A stretch of DNA of 30,907 nt from Bacteroidota bacterium (GCA_023433345.1 JAEZDA010000015.1:1-30907), one strand, 5' to 3'; counted from the first letter of the stretch, positions 9,395 through 17,640 are shown. The notes: generated by a model not told the origin, from the letters alone. Made by a program: numbers and translations.

Positions 9395-9426
9395 CAAATG
9401 TAGCAGCTATGCATTAATGTTAGAAA
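9395..9426 (-). promoter_or_regulatory. Bacteroidota-type promoter of the OmpA-family gene
   Basis: Read on the minus strand: TTTC (9423-9426), 20-nt spacer, TACATTTG (9395-9402). The -7 element matches TAnnTTTG exactly and the -33 has one mismatch to TTTG. Transcription would start about 15-20 nt before the ATG at 9371. Confidence 0.65.
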
Positions 9427-9496
9427 TTATTTACGCACAAATTGATACCATAAAATCAAGCCATCAGGGAATAAAATATACTCGGAGTAAAGAAAA

Positions 9497-9922
9497 CTAC
9501 TTTTTAAGAATTTCAATTTTCACCCGCGTCAATCCAGATTTTATATAGCCTAATCTTTCCGCTCCTTCATAACTCAGGTCGATAATCCGCCTTGTTTTTG
9601 GATGCAACCGGTCATTGGTTTTTACAACTACCGACCTTTTGTTTTTAAGGTTGGTGACTTTCAACCATGTGCCCAGCGGCAGCACATTACACGCTGCGGT
9701 AAGCTTGGTGTGATCAAAAATTTCACCGTTAGCTGTTTTTCTCCCCTGAAACTTCTGAGCATAATAGCTTGCCAATCCATAAAGGGTTTTATCAGATGAT
9801 TCTGTATGCAAATGGGAATGGGAGCCTGTAACACCCGCCGATATGGGATTAAGCAGGAGCAACATAAAAACGACCAGTAAACATTTAACAGGACGAATAG
9901 CAAAAAAGAAATTTTTTTTCAT
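9497..9922 (-). CDS. RlpA-like secreted protein (double-psi beta-barrel lytic transglycosylase family)
   Basis: 141 aa: an N-terminal signal or anchor segment (residues ~13-30) followed directly by one RlpA double-psi beta-barrel domain. Visible family motifs are GLASYYAQKFQGRKTANGE, LTAA, LPLGTWLKVTNL and VVVKTNDR...RIIDLS. The two acidic residues important in RlpA lytic transglycosylases are in place: E67 in TANGE and D104 in NDR. The family NDRG is NDRLHP here, so activity is not certain. There is no C-terminal SPOR domain, so it would not be recruited to septal denuded glycan in the way E. coli RlpA is. Probably periplasmic cell-wall remodelling. Divergent from lpxB across 192 bp (9923-10114), in which I find no convincing promoter or RNA. 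Confidence 0.88.
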   Translation of the reverse strand: MKKNFFFAIRPVKCLLVVFMLLLLNPISAGVTGSHSHLHTESSDKTLYGLASYYAQKFQGRKTANGEIFDHTKLTAACNVLPLGTWLKVTNLKNKRSVVVKTNDRLHPKTRRIIDLSYEGAERLGYIKSGLTRVKIEILKK

Positions 9923-10114
9923 GGCTATTCAGGTTTTTTGTAACCGCGGGTAACGGCCTATAGATAATCAAATATGTATGATAATGCTAATTTTTAATCA
10001 GGACAAAATAACAAATTAGGTGGCATTTATGCAACCTTTGGATGTTAATAATGCCGTGCAGCCTCACTATACATATATATGCAACACAGATTTTAACATA
10101 CTTTCGCTCTGCTG

Positions 10115-11239
10115 ATGAAATATTATTTGATAGCCGGAGAAGCCAGTGGAGACCTGCATGGAAGCAATCTCGTGCGCAATTTGCACAAACTTGACGCTGC
10201 CGCCGAGATCCGGTGTTGGGGAGGTGAAAAAATGCAGGACGCCGGCGCAACCCTTGTTAAACATTACAGGGAACTTGCCTTTATGGGGTTTATTGAGGTG
10301 GTGAGGAATTTAAGAACGATAATGAGAAATCTTGCGTTCTGCAAAAACGATATTCTAAGTTTCAAACCTGATGTGGTTGTATTGATAGATTATCCCGGTT
10401 TCAATATTCGTATTGCAAAATGGGCAAAAAAGGAAGGCATTAAAACAGTATTTTATATATCGCCACAGGTGTGGGCGTGGAAGGAAAGCAGGGTGAGATC
10501 ATTAAAGAAAAGTGTTGATAAAATGCTGGTGATACTTCCATTTGAAAAAGAGTTTTATAAAAAATGGAAATGGAATGTTGAATATGTAGGGCATCCGTTG
10601 GTTGAAGTTGTAAACAACTTTATAAAAAATCATTCTTACTTAACAAAGCAGGAGAAGTTAATTGCAGTTTTACCAGGCAGCCGTAAGCAGGAAATTTTAA
10701 AAAAGCTCCCTGTAATGCTTGAAGTTTCAAAACATTTCCCGGAGTATAAATTCGTGGTAGCAAAAGCGCCTGGTGTAGATGAAACTTTCTACGATGACAT
10801 CCTGAAAGAATGGGCTAACGTTAGCTGGGTTGAAAATCAAACCTACAATTTGCTGATGCAGGCTAATGCTGCAATTGTAACGAGTGGAACCGCTACTTTG
10901 GAAACAGCGCTATTTGAGGTGCCGCAAGTAATTTGCTATAAGGGTAGCAATATTTCATACCAAATTGCAAAACGACTCATAAACATACGGTTTATAGGTT
11001 TAGTAAACCTCATCATGAATAAAGAGGTTGTAAAAGAACTTATTCAGCATGAAATGAATGCGGACAACATTACACAGGAGCTAAAACCTCTGCTATCTGA
11101 AACGGATAAACGAAAACAAATATTGTCAGATTACAGGGCCCTGAAAAGCCTTCTTACGGAAGGAGGCGATGCATCTTCAAATGCGGCGGAACAAATTATT
11201 TCTTTGCTCAAAACCGGGATCCGTCAAATCAGGGACTGA
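10115..11239 (+). CDS. lpxB: Lipid-A-disaccharide synthase
   Basis: 374 aa, usual LpxB length. It joins UDP-2,3-diacylglucosamine and lipid X to form the lipid A disaccharide at the inner membrane (glycosyltransferase family 19). Diagnostic segments: GEASGDLHGSNL at the N-terminus, WGGEKMQDAGA, AFMGFIEVV, DYPGFNIRIAKWAKK, YISPQVWAW, VGHPL, LPGSRKQEI, and TSGTATLETAL followed by PQVICYKG. The ATG at 10115 gives the family N-terminus MKYYLIAGEASGD. A near-consensus TACTTTCG sits only about 12 nt upstream of the ATG, too weak to call a promoter. It stands alone here; surE, a frequent neighbour in other Bacteroidota, is not visible. A small minus-strand gene follows, 11 bp past the stop. Confidence 0.97.
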   Translation: MKYYLIAGEASGDLHGSNLVRNLHKLDAAAEIRCWGGEKMQDAGATLVKHYRELAFMGFIEVVRNLRTIMRNLAFCKNDILSFKPDVVVLIDYPGFNIRIAKWAKKEGIKTVFYISPQVWAWKESRVRSLKKSVDKMLVILPFEKEFYKKWKWNVEYVGHPLVEVVNNFIKNHSYLTKQEKLIAVLPGSRKQEILKKLPVMLEVSKHFPEYKFVVAKAPGVDETFYDDILKEWANVSWVENQTYNLLMQANAAIVTSGTATLETALFEVPQVICYKGSNISYQIAKRLINIRFIGLVNLIMNKEVVKELIQHEMNADNITQELKPLLSETDKRKQILSDYRALKSLLTEGGDASSNAAEQIISLLKTGIRQIRD

Positions 11240-11250
11240 TTAAAAATGAA

Positions 11251-11412
11251 TTAAGAGATCAATTTGATCGCAAGAATTATCATTGCAAGGATAAAGAGCA
11301 GCAAAGACAAGCGGTTGACACCATGCATGAATTTTAGCGACCTGCTGCGGGGTGCAGCATCATCACGCTTCTTTAGATAAAGGTATTCTGATATTTGCCT
11401 GAAAATTCCCAA
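11251..11412 (-). CDS. Small DUF6728-type membrane protein (53 aa)
   Basis: A short gene between lpxB and guaD. The minus-strand frame is open from an in-frame TAA at 11458-11460 to the stop at 11251-11253. The best start is the TTG at 11412; there is no ATG before residue 29. The product starts MGIFRQISEYLYLKKRDD. It then has a basic stretch, the motif FMHGVNRLS and one hydrophobic helix (about residues 35-52) at the C-terminus. I recall small Bacteroidota proteins annotated DUF6728 with the same layout (aromatic/basic head, MHGIN(K/R)(I/L)S, one TM). Function unknown, and no partner is indicated by context. The start codon is the least certain part. Confidence 0.7.
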   Translation of the reverse strand: MGIFRQISEYLYLKKRDDAAPRSRSLKFMHGVNRLSLLLFILAMIILAIKLIS

Positions 11413-11496
11413 AATAACGCCAGGATTTTGTTTGGATGATTGAACGCTTATCGCGCTTTACCACTAATTTTATATGTACCAAAATTACGAGGTATT

Positions 11497-11970
11497 ATGA
11501 CAAGGGAAGAAAATTTTATGCAGGCAGCCGTTGATCTGTCGAGAAAGGGCATTAACCATAATGATGGCGGACCGTTCGGTTGTATTATTGTTCGCGGAGA
11601 CCAAATTGTTGGTCGTGGCAATAATTGTGTTACTTCTCAAAACGACCCTACCGCCCATGCCGAAGTTGTAGCGATTCGCGATGCTTGTAAAAACCTGGAA
11701 ACATTTCAACTGGACGATTGCGAAATCTTTACAAGTTGCGAGCCTTGCCCTATGTGCCTTGGTGCTATTTACTGGGCTCGCCCGAAAGCTATTTACTATG
11801 CTAACACGCGGGAAGACGCCGCGCGTATAGGTTTTGACGATTCAATGATCTACGACGAGATGAATACTCCAGTGTCAAACAGAAAGATCCCTATTCATAA
11901 AATGGAGAGTGAAGAAGCCGTAAAAGTTTTTGAAGAGTGGATGAATAAGGCAGATAAAACGGCTTATTGA
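11497..11970 (+). CDS. guaD: Guanine deaminase (cytidine-deaminase fold)
   Basis: 157 aa from the ATG at 11497, matching the B. subtilis-type enzyme; the frame extends back to 11440 but those residues are not family-like. It converts guanine to xanthine plus ammonia in the cytosol. Zinc site: H54 in TAHAEV with proton-shuttle E56, and C84/C87 in SCEPCPMCLGAIYWARP. The sequence GGPFG, NDPTAHAE and GFDDSMIY, and the C-terminal tyrosine that closes the active site of the partner subunit, point to guanine rather than cytosine or tRNA adenosine. It runs convergently into xdhC with a 7-bp overlap (11964-11970) and supplies xanthine to the neighbouring xanthine dehydrogenase, so location and function agree. 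Confidence 0.93.
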   Translation: MTREENFMQAAVDLSRKGINHNDGGPFGCIIVRGDQIVGRGNNCVTSQNDPTAHAEVVAIRDACKNLETFQLDDCEIFTSCEPCPMCLGAIYWARPKAIYYANTREDAARIGFDDSMIYDEMNTPVSNRKIPIHKMESEEAVKVFEEWMNKADKTAY

Positions 11971-12914
11971 CCGGTATTCTTTATCCTGATCATCTCCGCT
12001 GCTATACTCACGGCAATTTCTTCGGGAGTTTCACTTTTGATGTTGATCCCTGCTGGTGCATGAACTTTTTGTAACCATGTTCCATCGATCCCTTCAGCCT
12101 TGTATGTGTTAAACATTTGCTCTATTTTTCTTTTGCTGCCGATCATTCCCAGGTATTTAACGGGAATATTAATTAAGGAGCGTAAAGCCTCATCGTCTGT
12201 CCGGTAGCCGAAGGTCATTATGATAACATATACATTTTGCCCGGGCTCAACATAGCTGCTGAGCTGGGCGTAATTCTGAACTACCGCTTTCGTGTTTGCA
12301 AATGTGTTTTGAAAAAGTGTATTGAGGTCGGCACGCGTATCATACACGCAAATAGTAAAATCCATATTGCTCATCAACCTTGAAAGGGCTAATGAGCAGT
12401 GCCCGCCCCCGACGATATGCAGTATATTCTTCTTTCCGGTTCTCTCCCTATAAATGAAAGCTTCCTCGCCGCATCTTTCAAAATGAAAGTCTGACGGAGA
12501 GGCCTCCTTGCTGAACATCAAACCCTGATCAGATATTTGGATAGTGTGATTTCCATTCTCCTTTGCTGATTGTGCGAAGGCTTCAAGTAATGAGAGATCC
12601 TCAAAAAACAATTCTTTTACGAGTAAAGTTTGTTCACCGGAACAAATCATTCCACTTCTTGATGATGAAGTTTTGTCGTGCACTTGCAAAAAGACTTCCG
12701 GAGTGCCCGGTGAGCTTGAAAAGCGCGACTTGACCAACTCTACAAATTTGTGTTCCATGATACCACCGCCTATCGAACCTTCCATGGTTCCGTCTGAAGC
12801 GACCATCATCTTAAAGCCCTGTCTTCCCGGAGAACTTCCTTTGCTTTCCAGCACAAGCAACAAAAAAACCCTTTGCCCTGTACTTAATTTTTCAACAGCT
12901 GTTTCCCAGATCAT
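11964..12914 (-). CDS. xdhC: XdhC-family xanthine dehydrogenase maturation factor
   Basis: 316 aa, XdhC/CoxI family. The family binds molybdenum cofactor, protects it during sulfuration and delivers it to apo-XDH. Visible features: N-terminal ESKGSSPGRQGFKMMV and GSIGGGIMEHK, the SGEQTLLVK segment, then a Rossmann half opening with LHIVGGGHCSLAL (about residues 165-180). It closes with YLGMIGSKRK and HAPAGINIKSETPEEIAVSIAAE, the classic XdhC ending. It is last in the purine operon; its ATG overlaps the stop of the preceding gene (ATGA, 12911-12914). Its presence supports a true molybdenum hydroxylase in the operon. It also overlaps the 3' end of guaD by 7 bp, tail to tail. Confidence 0.93.
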   Translation of the reverse strand: MIWETAVEKLSTGQRVFLLLVLESKGSSPGRQGFKMMVASDGTMEGSIGGGIMEHKFVELVKSRFSSSPGTPEVFLQVHDKTSSSRSGMICSGEQTLLVKELFFEDLSLLEAFAQSAKENGNHTIQISDQGLMFSKEASPSDFHFERCGEEAFIYRERTGKKNILHIVGGGHCSLALSRLMSNMDFTICVYDTRADLNTLFQNTFANTKAVVQNYAQLSSYVEPGQNVYVIIMTFGYRTDDEALRSLINIPVKYLGMIGSKRKIEQMFNTYKAEGIDGTWLQKVHAPAGINIKSETPEEIAVSIAAEMIRIKNTGQ

Positions 12915-14329
12915 TTACCTGCACGGTTTTCGAGTATCCGTTTAAATGACCGTCCGCGAATTTCATCAAGAGTCAACCCTGTTGCCATTACTTCTTCTTC
13001 CGTGATAGCACCACTATTCAAAGCTCTAAGGAAATAGTTCAACAAGCCCTGCCCTGTAGCTGCATCATCAAATACATCACCGATAAGCGTGGCCCTTGCG
13101 GCTTTTTCCACAAATGTTTTCAGGCGCTCAACGGCATCGTCATAACTTTCAAGGAAGAAGGCGAAAACTGCTGCATAACGCATTGGCAATTGTGCAGGGT
13201 TGAGATCCCAACCCTGGTAGAAACCATTCCAGAGCGAGTGCCTTATATGATCGTAACCTTTGCGCCATGCCCGATGAACGGTTTCCATATTTTCTTTCTT
13301 CTGTACATCGGAAAGCTGTTCACCGCGATGCGGGCCAATAGGCATCGTATTCGTAGCGCCGTCAGACAACCAGATACCCGTGTGAGCAAGGGCAACTTTC
13401 GTCATATGATGAGCGAAATCGCAAACCGGGTGATCCATTTCCTGGTAACGCGCGGTTATGCTGCAGGAAGCCGTATAGTCGTAGGTGCCGAAGTGCATGG
13501 CAATGCATCTTCCATTTGAAGCCTTTACAAATTTCATCAATGGGTTTCGACCATCTTCAGCCATGATAGATTGGGTTGTTTCTACCATCATCTCCATTTT
13601 CAATGAGCCTTTCTTCAACCCGGTTTCATCTTCCAATAATTCAAAGAATTCAACCAACGTACTCACCTGCTCGGGGATCGTTACCTTCGGTAACATCACT
13701 ACAAAATTTGCCGGAAGCTTATTCTTTGATGCTTTCAACAAAGTTGTTAGAAAGATGTCCAAAGTACGCAAGCCTCTTTCCTTCATCTCCTCTGTAAAAG
13801 GCTTTATCCTGATACCGATGAAAGGCGGAAGCGTCTTTTCCTTCATCCCTTTAGCCACTTCCTTTGCAGCGGTTACAGCAGTTTCATCTTCTTCGTCATT
13901 GGAACGGTTGCCGTACCCGTCTTCGAAGTCAATCCTGAAATCTTCGATAGCTTCAGTTTCCAGCTTTCTGATAACCTTATGATATACCTGGTAGGAAAGA
14001 TGGGCCGGGTGAAATTTCTTCATCGTCCAATCAAGTTCCTCGTATTCAGATTTGGTACGCTCAGAATCTCCTGAATTTTCAATTCCTGAAAATCCGAATA
14101 TCTTCCCAAAGGTTATAAAATCTGGTGCGAAAGTTTGAAATGTTTCAAGTGCCTTAGCACCAAGGGAACGGGCAGAATCAAATTTGAAAAGATTCGCCCC
14201 GCCATACACTGTGTGAACGGCCTGCCGGTCAGGAAGGTCGCCGGGATAGGTTTTTTGAAATGCACTGTTGGCTTTCCTCAACTTTTCGAATAGTTGCTTT
14301 TTCTTTTTATCCGGTATCGATGTTTGCAT
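12911..14329 (-). CDS. CitE/HpcH-superfamily aldolase-lyase-like enzyme (DUF6986-like), reaction unknown
   Basis: 472 aa. I recall this type as DUF6986 and as a frequent neighbour of allantoicase. It shows the four landmarks of the HpcH/HpaI-CitE-malate synthase TIM-barrel superfamily: an acidic motif RIDFEDGYG (132-140, compare DLEDAV of CitE), a strand arginine GIRIKPF (172-178), metal-ligand glutamate MMVETTQ (E250) and metal-ligand aspartate FGTYDYT (D284). The chain is much longer than CitE, with N- and C-terminal additions. Such enzymes make or break C-C bonds next to a carboxylate, often with glyoxylate or acyl-CoA. In an operon that ends at ureidoglycolate, I infer a role in ureidoglycolate cleavage or glyoxylate use (malate synthase-like). 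It is coupled to xdhC by a 4-bp overlap. Fold call good; function open. Confidence 0.8.
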   Translation of the reverse strand: MQTSIPDKKKKQLFEKLRKANSAFQKTYPGDLPDRQAVHTVYGGANLFKFDSARSLGAKALETFQTFAPDFITFGKIFGFSGIENSGDSERTKSEYEELDWTMKKFHPAHLSYQVYHKVIRKLETEAIEDFRIDFEDGYGNRSNDEEDETAVTAAKEVAKGMKEKTLPPFIGIRIKPFTEEMKERGLRTLDIFLTTLLKASKNKLPANFVVMLPKVTIPEQVSTLVEFFELLEDETGLKKGSLKMEMMVETTQSIMAEDGRNPLMKFVKASNGRCIAMHFGTYDYTASCSITARYQEMDHPVCDFAHHMTKVALAHTGIWLSDGATNTMPIGPHRGEQLSDVQKKENMETVHRAWRKGYDHIRHSLWNGFYQGWDLNPAQLPMRYAAVFAFFLESYDDAVERLKTFVEKAARATLIGDVFDDAATGQGLLNYFLRALNSGAITEEEVMATGLTLDEIRGRSFKRILENRAGK

Positions 14330-14341
14330 AATAATCTGAAA

Positions 14342-15199
14342 TTAGCTTCCGCGATATGTTGTATATCCAAACGGACTTATAAGTAAGGGAATATGATAAT
14401 GACTTGAATCAACTATATTAAAGGTGATCTCTACGAAGGGAAAAAAGGTGTTGAAGTTGCTCTTCTGAAAATATTCGCCCGATTCAAAGCGCATGGTATA
14501 GATGCCTGCAGCAAGTACACGCCCGGCCGGCAGGAGATCCGGTATTCTTCCGTCGGCATTTGTTATACCCTGAGCTATCGTTTCTGCTTCACCGTTAGTA
14601 TTGCTCATCAACCTAATCGCAACGCCTTGCGCGGGCATTCCGGATGATGTGTCAAGAATGTGCGTGGTGATTTGCGAAACGGTTAGTTTGAGATCATCGA
14701 CAATGTCGTTCAACCTCTTCATTGTTATCTTTTGCTGCTCACCCATAGCAATTTTCAGCTCATCCTCTCTTGAATTTCCCAACCGCGATTTCAACAAGGC
14801 CAGCATTTCATCCGCTGATCTGCCCGTTGCAAATACGATAAAGATGAATCCAAATTTTTCACGGTACTCCCGGTTGGCCTCTAACAAATTTTCGAGCGTT
14901 TCTGTGCCGGCAGTACTTACGCCAGACTGTTCCTTCTCGGCAAGATCTTTTAATTTGTTGAATTTATCCTGCAAAGAATTGATATCGCCTATTTCAGGAT
15001 GATGTAAAAATGCTTCCAGCCAATCAGATTCACCGCACGTCTTATACCAGGCTTCGTTCGCCGCTGCTATAAAACTTTCGGTGTCAGAATAAGGAAAAGC
15101 CTTCATCACCTCTCCCAGCCACCTTTCAGATCCACAGCATTTTTGAAGCATTACGGCCGCTTCCGTTCTGTTGATATTATTAAATTCAGTAAACAGCAT
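14342..15199 (-). CDS. uraD-uraH: Bifunctional OHCU decarboxylase - 5-hydroxyisourate hydrolase (allantoin synthase)
   Basis: 285 aa, two enzymes in one chain. Residues 1-170 form 2-oxo-4-hydroxy-4-carboxy-5-ureidoimidazoline decarboxylase: HHPEIGD with catalytic H67, E90 in the EQSG segment, and FGFIFIVFATGRSADEML. Residues 174-285 form a transthyretin-like hydroxyisourate hydrolase: TTHILD (H180), NADGRIPD (R218), HYHIPLL (H269) and the terminal YRGS signature. All expected catalytic residues are present in both halves. Together they convert PuuD's product 5-hydroxyisourate, through OHCU, to S-allantoin. The later reaction is in the first domain, the same order as in the plant TTL allantoin synthase. 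It lies 9 bp after puuD. No peroxisomal or secretion signal is seen, so it is cytosolic. Confidence 0.95.
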   Translation of the reverse strand: MLFTEFNNINRTEAAVMLQKCCGSERWLGEVMKAFPYSDTESFIAAANEAWYKTCGESDWLEAFLHHPEIGDINSLQDKFNKLKDLAEKEQSGVSTAGTETLENLLEANREYREKFGFIFIVFATGRSADEMLALLKSRLGNSREDELKIAMGEQQKITMKRLNDIVDDLKLTVSQITTHILDTSSGMPAQGVAIRLMSNTNGEAETIAQGITNADGRIPDLLPAGRVLAAGIYTMRFESGEYFQKSNFNTFFPFVEITFNIVDSSHYHIPLLISPFGYTTYRGS

Positions 15200-15208
15200 C
15201 GTTTAAAG

Positions 15209-16615
15209 TTATTTCATTTGTTCAATCCAGCAACGGATCTTATCCCGCTCTGCATCGGTCATATTGGTTTTGTTATTCAAAGGCATCGTCTTTGTAAGAA
15301 TGGCCCTTTGCATAATCCTGTCTTTCATCCTTATAATATCCGCGGGAGTTTCGTATACAATTCCATTTGGAGGCGCGGTGTAAAAGTCATCCGTAGGTTT
15401 GGATGAATGGCAACTCACGCAACGTTGCTGAACGATAGCATTAACTTCGTCGACCGTTACCTTCGATGTGCAAGCCTCTGCCGTCTTGGGCGGTGCTGTA
15501 ATAAATGCAGCCGCTAAAAGTAGAATGATCGAAGCCGGGAGAACCCAAACTGACAGTTGTCCTTTCTCTTTAACATTCAGATAGTGTTTCACGCCTGCCG
15601 TACCTACCGTGATGATCATTAATACCAGCCATGGTTTGGAATGCCCGTAGGTTACCGGAAAGTGATTACTGATCATCACAAAAAGCACAGGCAGCGTAAA
15701 ATAATTGTTATGTAAACTTCTCTTCCCTGCCTTTTTACCCAGTGTAGCGTCAAGTGCTTTACCCTCGCGCGCTGCCTTTACCATGGCTTTTTGAGAAGGA
15801 ATGATCACCATAAAAACATTGGCTGCCATTATGGTTCCGAGCATGGCCCCAAAATGCATGAAAGCCGCTTTACTGCTGAATACCATTGTATAGCCATAAG
15901 CAAAGGCTGAAGCCACAATCAAACCCGCTATGCCGAAGAATACCGGGTACCTAGCAAGCGGGCTTTTACAAAGGAGATCATATATAAACCACCCCACAAC
16001 AAGAGACCCTACGCCGATGGCAACAGCAGTTCCCGCAGTTATGTCAAGAACGTTCTTATCAATTAATGAAGAAGATGCATTGAAATAATATACAATAAAT
16101 AACAGGGAAAATCCTGAAAGCCAGGTGAAATAGGCTTCGTACTTAAACCAGTGAAGGTGTTTTGGGATCTTAGCCGGAGCGATCTTATATTTCTCGAGAT
16201 AGTAAAATCCACCGCCGTGTATTGCCCAAAGATTCCCCGCAAGTTCATCACGAACATCACGGGTACGGTTAAGCGCATTTTCCAGAAAAACAAAGTAGAA
16301 AGAAGCGCCGATCCATGCGATACCAAAAGTAATGTGCATCAACCTCACAACAATGTTCATCCATTCCAGGAGGTGTCCCTCCCACAAAGTTCCTTTCACC
16401 AAAAGGAAAATTGAAAAAATGAGGACCAAGGTCGTTAAAATGATGGCAGTAAAAACGAGGTTCTGCGATGAGAAGATTTTCAGCAAAGGATTATCTTCAC
16501 CGTCAGTATTTTCCGACTCATGTTCCCGATCGATGCGTGCAGTTCTTAAATAATAGGTAAGCACCACAAGCATGATGAGAATCGCCAGAGATGATATGAA
16601 TAACGCGATGGCCAT
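15209..16615 (-). CDS. puuD: Membrane urate oxidase with C-terminal cytochrome c domain
   Basis: 468 aa. The N-terminal ~370 residues are a hydrophobic, multi-helix domain of the PuuD (DUF989) type, including RLMHITFGIAWIGASFYFVFLENAL, with histidines placed in helices as in that family. The last ~80 residues are a class I cytochrome c domain: CVSCH (399-403) binds heme and the methionine in KTMPLNN is the likely axial ligand. PuuD oxidises urate to 5-hydroxyisourate and passes electrons to the respiratory chain, so no hydrogen peroxide is formed, unlike soluble uricase. The heme domain should face the periplasm. It sits between alc and the uraD-uraH fusion that takes its product. Identification rests on both domains and context. 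Confidence 0.93.
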   Translation of the reverse strand: MAIALFISSLAILIMLVVLTYYLRTARIDREHESENTDGEDNPLLKIFSSQNLVFTAIILTTLVLIFSIFLLVKGTLWEGHLLEWMNIVVRLMHITFGIAWIGASFYFVFLENALNRTRDVRDELAGNLWAIHGGGFYYLEKYKIAPAKIPKHLHWFKYEAYFTWLSGFSLLFIVYYFNASSSLIDKNVLDITAGTAVAIGVGSLVVGWFIYDLLCKSPLARYPVFFGIAGLIVASAFAYGYTMVFSSKAAFMHFGAMLGTIMAANVFMVIIPSQKAMVKAAREGKALDATLGKKAGKRSLHNNYFTLPVLFVMISNHFPVTYGHSKPWLVLMIITVGTAGVKHYLNVKEKGQLSVWVLPASIILLLAAAFITAPPKTAEACTSKVTVDEVNAIVQQRCVSCHSSKPTDDFYTAPPNGIVYETPADIIRMKDRIMQRAILTKTMPLNNKTNMTDAERDKIRCWIEQMK

Positions 16616-16620
16616 TTAGA

Positions 16621-17640
16621 TCAGGCAGGCTTTTTCTTTCCAAAAATTCTTAGTCGACTCACGCCTCCATCTGGAAAAATTCTAAGTCGAACGTAAGAAC
16701 AATAAACCGGGTTATCCAGCTTGTACTCGTGAACTGCATCGGCCGACAATTTTTGCTCCGACAGCAGAGGTTTCCATTCCCTTTCACTGATACAATCTTC
16801 GTCGCATGAAGCGTTTGAAAACTCCAGCGAAAAACGGTCTGGGTAATTCCCTTTAAAATGGGCAGTGTCAAGCAATATCCGATCAACAATGCCGGGGTGG
16901 CCAAGGCGCACCATTACCCAGTCGCAATTATTAGGAGTACGATTGCGTTTGGTCTCCCAGCCGTCACCCATATTTATACCCCGGCCCGGCATCAACAAAT
17001 TATCCATTGAACTGAAGAACATATCATTGCATGCGATCGCCTTTGCACCGTTCAATGCTGAGGCCAGATCAAGTTCTTCATCTTCGGATACTTTATCCCA
17101 CTCCCTGGTAACGGTGCCGTATACACGAAAACGCGCAACCCCACCATCAGGATAAATATGTAGCCTAACGTGAGTGTAAACGTTCCTGCTGTCAATTCTG
17201 AAAAAGTTCCGGCTGCCTGCATCAAGTGGAGACTTTTCTAATATTGGGGTCCAGCGAACTTTCTCCCAATCATCAGTAATGTCGACACCGTTGAGGTTAA
17301 CAGCTTCAACGGATGCAAACGGCGGATGGTTTCCAAGAAAATAATTAGTGTCAATATCCAATCCCTCGATCACTCCGGAAGCTCCAAGTTTTATCACCGC
17401 CCAATCATGACCTTCAGAACGTTTACGGCGACTTTCCCAGCCATCCATCCATTTGCCACGATCTGTAAACTTATCTGCAATGAAAACTCCTCTCCCGGGT
17501 TTCACCAGGTTTTCCTTCTCTGCAAAAAAATCGTCGGTGGCATACAATACCTTCCCTCCCAGTCTTTCGGCTGCAAGGTCTAAACGGGATGTAAAATCCG
17601 GTTCTTCTTTAATTATCTCTTTTACTTTTTCAAAAGCCAT
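16621..17640 (-). CDS. alc: Allantoicase
   Basis: 339 aa, the usual length. It hydrolyses allantoate to S-ureidoglycolate and urea. The chain is an internal duplication of two jelly-roll modules: LYATDDFFAEKENLVKPGRG (32-51) matches NDMFFSSMDNLLMPGRG (205-221). GWESRRKR...HDWAVIKLG matches GWETKRNR...CDWVMVRLG, and HIYPDGGVARFRVYG is matched near the C-terminus by RIFPDGGVSRLRIFG. Both modules keep the conserved residues. Its first 19 bp overlap the end of allB, its pathway predecessor, which favours translational coupling. The urea made here has no visible local use, since no urease genes lie in the window. Confidence 0.96.
   Translation of the reverse strand: MAFEKVKEIIKEEPDFTSRLDLAAERLGGKVLYATDDFFAEKENLVKPGRGVFIADKFTDRGKWMDGWESRRKRSEGHDWAVIKLGASGVIEGLDIDTNYFLGNHPPFASVEAVNLNGVDITDDWEKVRWTPILEKSPLDAGSRNFFRIDSRNVYTHVRLHIYPDGGVARFRVYGTVTREWDKVSEDEELDLASALNGAKAIACNDMFFSSMDNLLMPGRGINMGDGWETKRNRTPNNCDWVMVRLGHPGIVDRILLDTAHFKGNYPDRFSLEFSNASCDEDCISEREWKPLLSEQKLSADAVHEYKLDNPVYCSYVRLRIFPDGGVSRLRIFGKKKPA

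Noticed and set aside
9923..10114. Search for an RNA or riboswitch in the divergent rlpA-like/lpxB gap
   Set aside because: No convincing conserved stem set, terminator or consensus promoter could be read; CCGCGG-centred repeats there are imperfect.
9987..10264. Minus-strand frames of 65-87 codons overlapping the lpxB start
   Set aside because: They are antisense to the conserved GEASGDLHG region of lpxB and have no recognisable features.
13485..13982. 165-codon plus-strand open frame
   Set aside because: Antisense to the DUF6986-like gene; serine-rich shadow translation with no domain or start signal.
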